Positions 31,559 through 39,111 of a stretch of 64,000 bases of DNA are shown in pieces. The number at the start of each line of letters is the position of its first letter. The stretch's first letter is position 1. Below the pieces are notes generated by a model that worked only from the letters and a program-made list of their open reading frames with translations, searched no databases and was not told the origin of the DNA. This DNA comes from M3007 sp035299505 (lineage in GTDB: Bacteria > Bacteroidota > Bacteroidia > Chitinophagales > Saprospiraceae), in contig DATGWL010000112.1 of assembly GCA_035299505.1 (NCBI GenBank), forward strand, positions 1-64,000, written 5' to 3'. A program made the translations under genes and the position numbers.

Positions 31559-33727
31559 ATGTTTAAAGCCGCGCACTTTCTGAAACATGTCCTGTACCTC
31601 CTACTTGCGGGGTTGATTGCCTGTTTTTGCTCCTGTCAAAAGAAAACTGGCAGTACTTCCGGGACGGCAGACAAACCCGTGCGGTATGTGGCATATGTGG
31701 GGTTTAATGCGGTGGATACCACAAAAGCCCGGGCCAATAATTACTCAGACTCCCTGCATATCCTTGCGTTGAATGCCTATCTGCAAGCCTTCAATCAAAA
31801 AGACTACGGGGCAGAGTTTCAACTGAAAGTGTTTCAGTGCGACTTCAGGGAAGATACTATTCCGGCCATTTATGAAGCCATCCGGTCAGACTCCACTATT
31901 GCTTTGGTGATTGACAACACCTGGGGGCGGCATATCCGGCATGCGGCGTCTGTGATCAAAGGCAATATACCGGTTATTGCCATGACAGCAGACCAAAACC
32001 GGTTGGATTTTGGGTTAAATGCCTTGTTTCTCGACCCAAACGATCCGCAACCTTTTTACCTGATCCAGTTTATCCAAAAAGTGCTGGAGGCACCTAAAAT
32101 TGGATTCATTACTGAATCGGACTATCTGTTGCACCAAAAATTTGCCGGCTTGATCCAGGAACACGATTTACCCTGTGATACCCTGATCAAAATCCTGCAG
32201 GCAGATTATGTGAACAACAACGAAGTGCCCAAAAAACACGCTGAAGCCCTTGAGCGAAACCTGCTCCGGGTATTATCGCAGCCTGAACCCAGGGTTATTC
32301 TGCTCAATACCCACAGCGGCTATGGCAATCTGGTGATGCGTTTTTTGCAAAAAACCAAAGGTCTGCCGCCCAAAACCATCATTGGTTTGCCAGGCGTAAC
32401 CAATATCGGCGACCAGGAGTTGGAGCAAATCACGCGGGAAAGAGGACATACCATCATTCGTTTCGACAATTCAAGTGAGGCCCTGCCGCTGGAATTACAT
32501 CTGTTCAAAAAGGAGCTAGCCAAACAAAACGCCCCCAAATTTTTCAATACCAGAAATACCGATAATACCCTGAGACGCTGTTTCGATGCCATGAATATTT
32601 TCGAAACAGCAATCCTAGCCGGATGCTGGAACAGGTCTGATCTCATTCATTATTTTCAGCATCTAAGAGAACGTAAAATCACGATTCTCAACGAATTATA
32701 TGAATTTGACAGTACTTGCATACTCAAAAAAGAACCCACCTTCAGCCAAACCCAAAGCGGTAAAACCCGCTCCTGCCCCACCCAGATCAACACTTCCGGA
32801 ACCCCCATACCCAACCTTCGCGTAGGAATTGATGTAATCGATATCAATGAAATTGATGTGCGAAAAAACACCTTCGATTGTAACCTGCTGTATTGGGTTA
32901 TTGCCGATGAGAAGTACATTGACAAGGAAGGATATGTAGATTTCGACAACATCAGCAGCGAAGAGGCTAATCGTTACCGGATTGCGGAAGAGCGCGACAG
33001 CAATTACGTGGTCAGGATTTACCGCATCAGTGGAAAGTTTCTGGGGCAGTTCGAAACCTTTGATTTCCCCTTCGATCACCATGAGGTGAAAATTCCCATC
33101 ACAGCGCTGAGCAGCAGCGATAAAATTAAAATCAGTTTTGATTATAGTCGCCTGCAAATCAAAGACAAGAAAAAGGACTTTTACTTCAACGACTGGAGCA
33201 CCGACGAGTACTTTGTGACCCTCGATAACCAGCTTACCAATGCCCTGGGATCGCTGGATAAAATCACGTTTGATACGCTGGACCGGGCCAAATACCTGGA
33301 GAAATATAAGAGTTTGAACCTCCGGCTGCAGGTAAGTCGACGGCCCTGGGGCTCTATTATTCTCATTATTGTGCCCTTCCTGATGTTCAGCGCATTGCCC
33401 ATTTTCATGCTGATTTTCCACCGGGCCAACTTCGAGGAAGTGGGAGAATTGATTATCACTTCCTTCCTGGCCACGGTAGCTTATTCCATCAACCTCACCC
33501 AGCTCTCGCCCACCACCGATTCCATGAACCGGGCGTACCTGTTTTTGTTGTTAACTCTGGGCATCAACTTCTTCTGCTTCCTGTATGTAACCTACTTTGA
33601 TCAGGGCCGGGCCAGTAGAAATGCTCAGGGAGAACGGGTAAAGCGACGATTCCGGCTTAGAAAAGTGTGGGTTCCACTGTTGTTATTCCTGGTCTTCCTG
33701 ACACTGATGTTTTTTATTTTTGGGTAA
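31559..33727 (+). CDS. Periplasmic-binding-protein domain fused to a pentameric ligand-gated ion channel
   Basis: From ATG 31559 the product is 722 residues. The signal sequence ends LIAC/CFCSC, suggesting a lipid-anchored N-terminus at C22 or C26. Residues about 36-400 form a type 1 periplasmic-binding-protein domain (YVAYVGFNAVDTT, ALVIDNTWGRHIRHAASVI, PKIGFITESDYL, PRVILLNTHSGYGNLV). Residues about 418-595 form the beta-sandwich ligand domain of the Cys-loop family, with FDFPFDHHEVKI (about 500-511) as the Pro-loop. Four helices follow: M1 about 599-619 (IIVPFLMFSALPIF), pore-lining M2 about 626-649 (ELIITSFLATVAYSINLTQL), M3 about 656-680, M4 about 703-722. It should form a ligand-gated channel in the inner membrane. 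M2 has glutamates at its cytoplasmic end, as in cation-selective members. Ligand unknown. Confidence 0.88.
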   Translation: MFKAAHFLKHVLYLLLAGLIACFCSCQKKTGSTSGTADKPVRYVAYVGFNAVDTTKARANNYSDSLHILALNAYLQAFNQKDYGAEFQLKVFQCDFREDTIPAIYEAIRSDSTIALVIDNTWGRHIRHAASVIKGNIPVIAMTADQNRLDFGLNALFLDPNDPQPFYLIQFIQKVLEAPKIGFITESDYLLHQKFAGLIQEHDLPCDTLIKILQADYVNNNEVPKKHAEALERNLLRVLSQPEPRVILLNTHSGYGNLVMRFLQKTKGLPPKTIIGLPGVTNIGDQELEQITRERGHTIIRFDNSSEALPLELHLFKKELAKQNAPKFFNTRNTDNTLRRCFDAMNIFETAILAGCWNRSDLIHYFQHLRERKITILNELYEFDSTCILKKEPTFSQTQSGKTRSCPTQINTSGTPIPNLRVGIDVIDINEIDVRKNTFDCNLLYWVIADEKYIDKEGYVDFDNISSEEANRYRIAEERDSNYVVRIYRISGKFLGQFETFDFPFDHHEVKIPITALSSSDKIKISFDYSRLQIKDKKKDFYFNDWSTDEYFVTLDNQLTNALGSLDKITFDTLDRAKYLEKYKSLNLRLQVSRRPWGSIILIIVPFLMFSALPIFMLIFHRANFEEVGELIITSFLATVAYSINLTQLSPTTDSMNRAYLFLLLTLGINFFCFLYVTYFDQGRASRNAQGERVKRRFRLRKVWVPLLLFLVFLTLMFFIFG

Positions 33728-33875
33728 ACATGATGTTTTTTTGCTAAATTTACCTGAGTAAAACATCCCGGAAACCTGACTTATGGTGATTATTGTCTAA
33801 AAACCCCGTTTACAAACCACTTACATTTGAACCACATTCCCGGTTTAACCGGCATATTTCACCAAACCAAACACA

Positions 33876-35348
33876 ATGATGAAATACCTGATACCAAAAT
33901 CGTTTTGCCTCGCCATTTGCCTGGCATGGCTGCCTTTTACGGCCGGCGCCCTGGATTTGGGCGTTTCCTATGCAGTATTCAATACGCCGGATAACAAACC
34001 CTACGTGGAAATTAATCTGGAAATAGCTTCTGTCTCCATCAGATATCAAAAAATGGAAGGCGAAAAACTCCAGGCCGGTGCAGAAGTGCTTATCATGATT
34101 AAAGATGGCGAAAATGTGGTTCGGTATGAAAAATACAACCTGCAATCGCCGCTGGTAGATGTGCCGCAAAGCCTGATCGATGTTAAACGAATGGCTGTGC
34201 CTGCAGGTAATTATGAACTGGAAATTCTGGTGCAAGACCTGAATGCTGCCGAAAACCGTGACACCTACAAGGCGCCGATTCGGGTTTATTTTCCGGAAAA
34301 ACTACACCTGACCGAAATCCAGCTCCTGCGCAGCTTCAAAAAAGACGATACCGATGGGGCTTTTACCAAAAATGGCTACTTTATGGAGCCATTGCCATTT
34401 TGTTTTTACGAGCGCGGCAATACCCGGCTGGTTTTTTACATGGAAATTTATGGCTCCTCCAAAAGCATCACGGAAGGCGATTACCTGATGCGGTATTTTG
34501 TGGAACAAGACAAGGGTAATGGCCAGAAAACCCTCGTTTCTACCGGAAGCCAACGAAAAAAGCCCTCCTCCATTGATGCCATGCTGGTACAAATGGATAT
34601 CAGCAAATTTGAAAGCGGCAACTACTACCTGACGGTGGAAGCCCGGAACAGCGCCAATGAACTGATTGCATCCCGCACCCAGTTTTTCCAGAGAAGCAAT
34701 CCGTATTTGTACCTGAATGACCAGGAAATCACCGATGAAGCCCTGGCTCAACAGTTCACCAAGAAACTGGATGCCAAACAACTGCAATATGCCCTGGCAG
34801 CCTTGTCCCCTATCGTATTGGGCGATGATGCGCAGGTACTGAGCAACGTACACAGGGATACCAGCCTGAGCAACAAACGCTTCTTCGTTTTCCGGCATTT
34901 TGTCCGGGAATCCCCCAACGACCCGGAAGGCGCTTACAACAAGTACATGGAACTGGTGGGGGCCGTGCATCAAAAATTCCGCAGCGGCTTCCGCTATGGC
35001 TTTGAAACAGACCGCGGACGTGCTTATCTGCGCTATGGTGCGCCCGACGATGTGGTGCACGTGGAAGACGAACCCGGTGCTTGTCCGTACGAAATCTGGG
35101 TGTACTATAGCTTCCCCACAACCAAACAATCCAACGTGAAATTCCTGTTTTACAACCCTTCACTGGCTGGCGACGACTACATCACGCTGCACTCAACAGC
35201 CCGTGGTGAAATTCAGGACCCAAAATGGGAGCGCAAGCTTTACAACCGGAATCCAACGGAATATGTAGATGGCGATAACTACCACGATGCAACTGGTGTA
35301 GAGCGCAACTTTGGCCGCAGAGCCAAAGAGTATTTTACGGATTTTTGA
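33876..35348 (+). CDS. GWxTD domain-containing protein
   Basis: 490 residues with a signal peptide (about 1-25, ending FTAGA). An N-terminal beta-rich part (about 30-270) resembles proteins of the GWxTD group. The C-terminal GWxTD-type domain (about 330-470) has FRHFVRESPNDPEGAYNKYMELV, RGRAYLRYGAPDDVVH, PYEIWVYYSFP and FLFYNPSLAGDDYITLHS. The family is widespread in Bacteroidota and other phyla, probably periplasmic or surface-located, with no established activity. The literal GWxTD peptide is not obvious here. A strong terminator follows within 20 bp. Confidence 0.88.
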   Translation: MMKYLIPKSFCLAICLAWLPFTAGALDLGVSYAVFNTPDNKPYVEINLEIASVSIRYQKMEGEKLQAGAEVLIMIKDGENVVRYEKYNLQSPLVDVPQSLIDVKRMAVPAGNYELEILVQDLNAAENRDTYKAPIRVYFPEKLHLTEIQLLRSFKKDDTDGAFTKNGYFMEPLPFCFYERGNTRLVFYMEIYGSSKSITEGDYLMRYFVEQDKGNGQKTLVSTGSQRKKPSSIDAMLVQMDISKFESGNYYLTVEARNSANELIASRTQFFQRSNPYLYLNDQEITDEALAQQFTKKLDAKQLQYALAALSPIVLGDDAQVLSNVHRDTSLSNKRFFVFRHFVRESPNDPEGAYNKYMELVGAVHQKFRSGFRYGFETDRGRAYLRYGAPDDVVHVEDEPGACPYEIWVYYSFPTTKQSNVKFLFYNPSLAGDDYITLHSTARGEIQDPKWERKLYNRNPTEYVDGDNYHDATGVERNFGRRAKEYFTDF

Positions 35349-35368
35349 GCATCAATATGCTCCAAACA

Positions 35369-35408
35369 ACAAGAGCCACCCCGACGTATTTGCCGGGGTG
35401 GCTCTTGT
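35369..35408. terminator. Bidirectional terminator after the GWxTD gene
   Basis: ACAAGAGCCACCCCG (35369-35383) pairs perfectly with CGGGGTGGCTCTTGT (35394-35408). The sequence closely resembles the hairpin at 37806-37841. The T tract is weak, but the stem is long and it serves convergent genes. Confidence 0.82.
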
Positions 35409-35432
35409 GCATTTTAAGGAAAGGCAGAAACC

Positions 35433-35876
35433 CTAATCGTTCCGATCCTCTTTGGCATCCTCCCGCCTTTCGATGTAGTCCTGCCAGACAGACTGATAGT
35501 CGTATGTCAGGTAAATTTCAGTATCAAAGGCTCCCCATGCGCCATTTTCCAAAGCCAGATTGAGTCTGCGGACCGCGCCGGCCGGGCATTGAAGCGTAAT
35601 GATATGTCCCAGCCCCATAGCCAGGGTCCAGGAAACTACCCGGACATCTTGTGGCGGGAAAATATCCCAAAATCCCTGGGCTTCCAGAATGCGCCTGATT
35701 TCCGGCAAATTTTTGTCTTGCTGGTGTTTCAGTATCACGGTAATCATTACACTGTCTACGCTGGCCATCACCGGCGCCTGTGTGGAGGGGCCTTCAGGCA
35801 CTGTAGGCTTTTGGGCCCAGGCAGTTTGAGCTAAAACGACCATCAGGCCAAGGCAAAACAATATTTTCTTGTGCAT
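35433..35876 (-). CDS. Secreted protein of unknown function
   Basis: From ATG 35876 (MHKKILFCLGLMVVLAQTAWAQ, signal peptide) it is 147 residues. The mature part has a Pro-rich start (KPTVPEGPSTQAP), then a ferredoxin-like alternation (DSVMITVILKHQQDKNLPEIRRILEAQGFWDIFPPQ, VRVVSWTLAMGLGHIITLQCPAGAVRRLNLAL) and an acidic/basic end (YIERREDAKEDRND). The short beta-alpha-beta layout recalls small dimeric barrel proteins such as muconolactone isomerase-like domains, but I cannot confirm this. No known neighbours in function. Confidence 0.75.
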   Translation of the reverse strand: MHKKILFCLGLMVVLAQTAWAQKPTVPEGPSTQAPVMASVDSVMITVILKHQQDKNLPEIRRILEAQGFWDIFPPQDVRVVSWTLAMGLGHIITLQCPAGAVRRLNLALENGAWGAFDTEIYLTYDYQSVWQDYIERREDAKEDRND

Positions 35877-35931
35877 TTTCAAAAATAGCATTTGAAGTAA
35901 AAAGAGCGGCGGATAGTCGGTTTTAGCAAAA

Positions 35932-35991
35932 TATCTTTGCCCATAAGGCCCTTCCTACTGTTTTGGTTGCGAAAAACTCAGGGCAAAGATA
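35932..35991. promoter_or_regulatory. Facing pair of -7 elements in a divergent intergenic region
   Basis: TATCTTTGCCC (35932-35942, plus) and its exact reverse complement GGGCAAAGATA (35981-35991) form an inverted repeat. Each contains a perfect TATCTTTG on its own strand. The plus element could serve the POT transporter at 36143, the minus element the secreted protein at 35876; the two start points would cross. Confidence 0.45.
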
Positions 35992-36142
35992 ATAGCCCAC
36001 TTTACACTTTTGATTTTTCAATACAAGTTGCAGAAACTGATTTTGAAACTACATTTGCCCGGCACTTATCAAAACCAAGTCTTTACTGCACCTTCTCAAG
36101 GAACAGTTGATTTGGTGTATCGTTCAAAAATCAATCATTCTT

Positions 36143-37783
36143 ATGTTTAAAAATCACCCGTCCGGATTGCCTTACCTGTTCCTCACCGAACTTTGGGAAA
36201 GGTTTGGTTACTACCTGATGATCGGCATTTTTATGCTGTATATGACAGACTCTGAACATGGAGGGCTGGCTATGACACGCACCCAAGCCTCAGATATATT
36301 CGGAACATTCATCGCACTGGTGTATATCACTCCTTTTATGGGCGGTTTGCTGGCCGATAAATTGTTGGGATACCGGCGCAGTATCATTTTGGGAGGTATT
36401 TTGATGGGCCTGGGGTATTTGATGCTTGCCGTTTCGAACAATATGACCATGTTTTATGGCTCTTTGTTCGTGATGATCCTGGGAAATGGCTTTTTCAAGC
36501 CCAATATTTCCGTTTTGCTGGGTAATTTGTACAATGAAGACAAGTATAAAGTCCTGAAAGATACCGGTTACAATATTTTCTACATGGGTATCAACATCGG
36601 GGCCTTCATCTGCAACTTCTTTGCTGCCTGGCTCCGGCACAACATAGGTTGGGGTGCAGCTTTTGCCGCTGCAGGTATCGGGATGTTCCTGGGAGTAATC
36701 GTATTCGTAATCGGCTCCAGGCACTACGCACATGCAGACGTGAGACAGCCAGCCGTTCCCGGCGAAATGGGGGTTGGCCAAATGCTTTCTTCTGTGTTGC
36801 TGCCTGCCATTGTAACGGGTATTGCAGGCTGGATGATTCCGGGCAATGTGTTTGGTACCGACTCTACCGATGCTTTCCTGTTCGGCAGCATCCCGGTTAT
36901 TGCCTTTTATTTGTGGACCTACTGGAAAGCCTCTGCAGAAGATAAACCGCGTATCAAGGTATTGCTGTCAATTTACGCAGTGGTGATCGTATTTTGGGCT
37001 ATTTTTAAACAAAATGGCACCGCGTTGACCACTTGGGCCGAGTTTTATACCGACCGCGAAATGCCTACATGGGTAGCCCAACCCGCTGAAACCCTGAAAA
37101 TGGCTCAGGTGGTAAAAATGGACTCCGCCTCCTATCCTCAATACGATGCCCAGTTCAGAACCACGCCAGGGCCAGACGGTAAACCGCTGAAAGTGTCTAC
37201 CTTCAATCCATATTTCCAAAACATACCGGAAGCAGAACGCCCCCCTGCCGGAACCAGTGTCAAGCTGGTTTCCACAGAAATTTACCAATCGGTCAACCCG
37301 TTTTTTGTAGTTGCTCTGACACCTGTAGTCATATGGTTCTTCAGCTTTTTGCGCAAACGTGGTAAAGAACCCACTACCCCGGCTAAAATCGGATGGGGTT
37401 TATTCATTTCAGCATTAAGTACCCTGGTAACAGTAATGGCCGTTTATGCTTGTCACAACGGCATGGAAAAAGCCTCCGCCTGGTGGATCATAGCAACCTA
37501 TGGGGTAATCACTGTAGGCGAATTGTTCCTCAGTCCTATGGGCTTGTCTATGGTTTCCAAAATGTCGCCACGCCATATCACTGGTTTGATGATGGGGGGC
37601 TGGCAACTGGCCACCTCGCTGGGGAACAAAATGAGTGGCGTTCTGGCCACCTTGTGGGATAAATACGACAACAAAGCCAATTTTTTCTGGGTGAATTTCG
37701 TGTTACTCTCCCTGGCCACCCTTGCTCTGTTTGCCATGCTCAGGTGGCTCAACCGGATATTTAAGGAAAAAGGACTGGCTTAA
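36143..37783 (+). CDS. POT family proton-dependent oligopeptide transporter
   Basis: 546 residues from ATG 36143 (MFKNHPSGLPYLFLTELWERFGYY). The ELWERF motif in helix 1 (the ExxERF proton-coupling signature) and GYNIFYMGINIGAFICNFFAAWL (PTR2 signature) identify the POT/PTR family, which imports di- and tripeptides with protons. About fourteen helices are predicted, including the extra pair of bacterial POTs. A large extracytoplasmic loop (about 310-395, rich in charged residues, FRTTPGPDGKPLKVSTF) lies between helices, as in many Bacteroidota members. The earlier in-frame ATG at 36107 adds a poorly conserved leader. A terminator follows at 37806. Confidence 0.95.
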   Translation: MFKNHPSGLPYLFLTELWERFGYYLMIGIFMLYMTDSEHGGLAMTRTQASDIFGTFIALVYITPFMGGLLADKLLGYRRSIILGGILMGLGYLMLAVSNNMTMFYGSLFVMILGNGFFKPNISVLLGNLYNEDKYKVLKDTGYNIFYMGINIGAFICNFFAAWLRHNIGWGAAFAAAGIGMFLGVIVFVIGSRHYAHADVRQPAVPGEMGVGQMLSSVLLPAIVTGIAGWMIPGNVFGTDSTDAFLFGSIPVIAFYLWTYWKASAEDKPRIKVLLSIYAVVIVFWAIFKQNGTALTTWAEFYTDREMPTWVAQPAETLKMAQVVKMDSASYPQYDAQFRTTPGPDGKPLKVSTFNPYFQNIPEAERPPAGTSVKLVSTEIYQSVNPFFVVALTPVVIWFFSFLRKRGKEPTTPAKIGWGLFISALSTLVTVMAVYACHNGMEKASAWWIIATYGVITVGELFLSPMGLSMVSKMSPRHITGLMMGGWQLATSLGNKMSGVLATLWDKYDNKANFFWVNFVLLSLATLALFAMLRWLNRIFKEKGLA

Positions 37784-37805
37784 AAGCCAAAAAAAATTGA
37801 AGCAA

Positions 37806-37841
37806 ACAAGAGCCATCCCCAAAAATCGGGATGGCTCTTGT
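37806..37841 (+). terminator. Terminator after the POT transporter gene
   Basis: ACAAGAGCCATCCC (37806-37819) pairs perfectly with GGGATGGCTCTTGT (37828-37841), followed by TGTATTTAG. It is almost the same hairpin as at 35369-35408. Confidence 0.8.
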
Positions 37842-38056
37842 TGTATTTAGGTTGGATGGTTGCAGACCTGGCAAGAGATTCTGCCTCCTTTTCTATCAAA
37901 CACCCGGAGCCTGTCCGATACTTAGAGCTTGTCCAAATTTGAGCACTACCACAGGAATAATTGCCGCAAGAATGTTTTTTATTCATGGTATTGAATAAAT
38001 TTGTCCGGTTATACTAACAACTCCGATTGACCAAAATGCACCCATTCCATCCTATC

Positions 38057-38064
38057 TAATTTTG
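38057..38064 (+). promoter_or_regulatory. Candidate -7 element for the 43-residue gene
   Basis: TAATTTTG, perfect TAnnTTTG, only 6 bases before the ATG at 38071, implying a very short or absent leader. Confidence 0.4.
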
Positions 38065-38070
38065 TTGCAT

Positions 38071-38202
38071 ATGTCGATCAAACAGAATTTTTCTCGTCAA
38101 AAGCAATCCGAAAAAGACCGCGAAGGAAACCGCAACTTCCTGGTAGTAGTGGTACTCGTTACCGTAGCACTCATGGTAGCCATGTATTTTGCCTTTGCTT
38201 AA
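38071..38202 (+). CDS. 43-residue single-pass membrane peptide
   Basis: ATG 38071 to TAA 38202. The first 22 residues are polar and charged (SIKQNFSRQKQSEKDREGNR), followed by one hydrophobic helix (about 23-43, FLVVVVLVTVALMVAMYF) reaching the C-terminus. It has a -7 element directly upstream and a perfect two-way terminator 31 bases downstream, which together make a complete small transcription unit. The product would sit in the inner membrane with its N-terminus inside. No family recognised; several such small proteins regulate transporters or respiratory complexes, but nothing here says which. Confidence 0.65.
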   Translation: MSIKQNFSRQKQSEKDREGNRNFLVVVVLVTVALMVAMYFAFA

Positions 38203-38232
38203 AAGGATTGCACCCGCAGGAAATGCCTGCTC

Positions 38233-38278
38233 ACAAAAAAGTCACAAAAGAGGAACCCCTCTAATGTGACTTTTTTGT
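38233..38278. terminator. Bidirectional terminator between the 43-residue gene and lolA
   Basis: ACAAAAAAGTCAC (38233-38245) pairs perfectly with GTGACTTTTTTGT (38266-38278), with an inner AGAGG/CCTCT stem. It has A and T tracts on both sides. Confidence 0.9.
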
Positions 38279-38280
38279 TT

Positions 38281-38310
38281 CACTCACTCACTCACTCCCG
38301 CACTCACTCC
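38281..38310. repeat. CACT tetranucleotide tract at the lolA 3' end
   Basis: About six CACT units with CCCG interruptions overlap the last codons and stop of lolA (stop TGA at 38306-38304 on the minus strand). Confidence 0.8.
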
Positions 38311-38981
38311 CGCAAGTCTTCCACCCGGATCCCCTTGTACTGCTTGGGATCAAAAACAAACTGAGTGGCAGGCAGAGCTTTATTGGGGGCTAATTTTGTA
38401 ATCACAAAAGTGTACCGCGAGCCATCCTTGGCAAATCCCTTCACACTGTAAATGGTTCCGGCTTTTTCATCAATTGCGATCCGTAATTTGGAATACTCAG
38501 AATTCCGGTTTTTTGGCTTAAACTCAATCAGCGTGAGCAGTTTGCCAGCTTCCGTCACTTTATCTGTAATGGCATACAGGAAATCACCCTTCTGGTATCT
38601 ACCGAGCAATTCCTTCGGACTCATAAGCGAATTGGCATCGTTAGGATCAGCTTTATTGATTTGTACTTCATTAAGATTTTTCTGATAAGCCCAGGTAGTA
38701 ACCCCGTCGCTCACCACCGTTTGGTCGTTCATCTCCAGACGGAATTTCTTACCATCCTGAGCAATAGAGCCTTTCTGCACCTGTTTGGGTTCTCCCGGAA
38801 CCTCAATAGTCAGGGTAAAGGTGGCATCCAGGGTTTTGTAGGCATCGTACTTTTTGCGGATCTTGTCCAGTACTTTTTTGGCTTCCGGGTCACTTTTTTC
38901 CGGAGGAGCTGCCGGGGTCTGTGCCAAAAGCATAACACTGGAATAGAACAAAGCAAGTAGCAACAAAAACTGTTTTTTCAT
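38304..38981 (-). CDS. lolA: Outer-membrane lipoprotein carrier protein LolA
   Basis: From ATG 38981 (MKKQFLLLLALFYSSVMLLAQ, signal peptide) the protein is 225 residues. It carries lipoproteins across the periplasm in a hydrophobic half-barrel. Family traits are YDAYKTLDATFTLTIEVPGE, KKFRLEMNDQTVVSDGVTTWAYQKNLNEVQIN and a C-terminal FVFDPKQYKGIRVEDLR. No LolB is expected in this phylum. The gene's last codons merge into a CACT repeat tract. It faces the 43-residue gene across a two-way terminator. Confidence 0.92.
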   Translation of the reverse strand: MKKQFLLLLALFYSSVMLLAQTPAAPPEKSDPEAKKVLDKIRKKYDAYKTLDATFTLTIEVPGEPKQVQKGSIAQDGKKFRLEMNDQTVVSDGVTTWAYQKNLNEVQINKADPNDANSLMSPKELLGRYQKGDFLYAITDKVTEAGKLLTLIEFKPKNRNSEYSKLRIAIDEKAGTIYSVKGFAKDGSRYTFVITKLAPNKALPATQFVFDPKQYKGIRVEDLRE

Positions 38982-39111
38982 GTAAAATTGGACAAGTCCG
39001 GTTTGTATTGATTGAATAGACATCCTTTAAACGAAGCCATTTCCGGCTAGTTGCGCAACAAGCCGTTAAAGAATTCAAAAACTGCTACATTTCTGCGCAA
39101 AAAACCGCCGT

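Noticed and set aside
33726..33745. AAACAT/ATGTTT hairpin with T run after the channel gene as a terminator
   Set aside because: The stem is only 6 A/T-rich pairs with a one-base loop, too weak to call.
37905..37945. Short direct repeat of AGCCTGTCCGA / AGCTTGTCCAA resembling an element remnant
   Set aside because: Only two imperfect 11-base copies, with no transposase or terminal repeats.
37780..37986. A 68-codon minus-strand frame after the POT gene
   Set aside because: It runs through a terminator hairpin and lacks a plausible start context or recognisable features.
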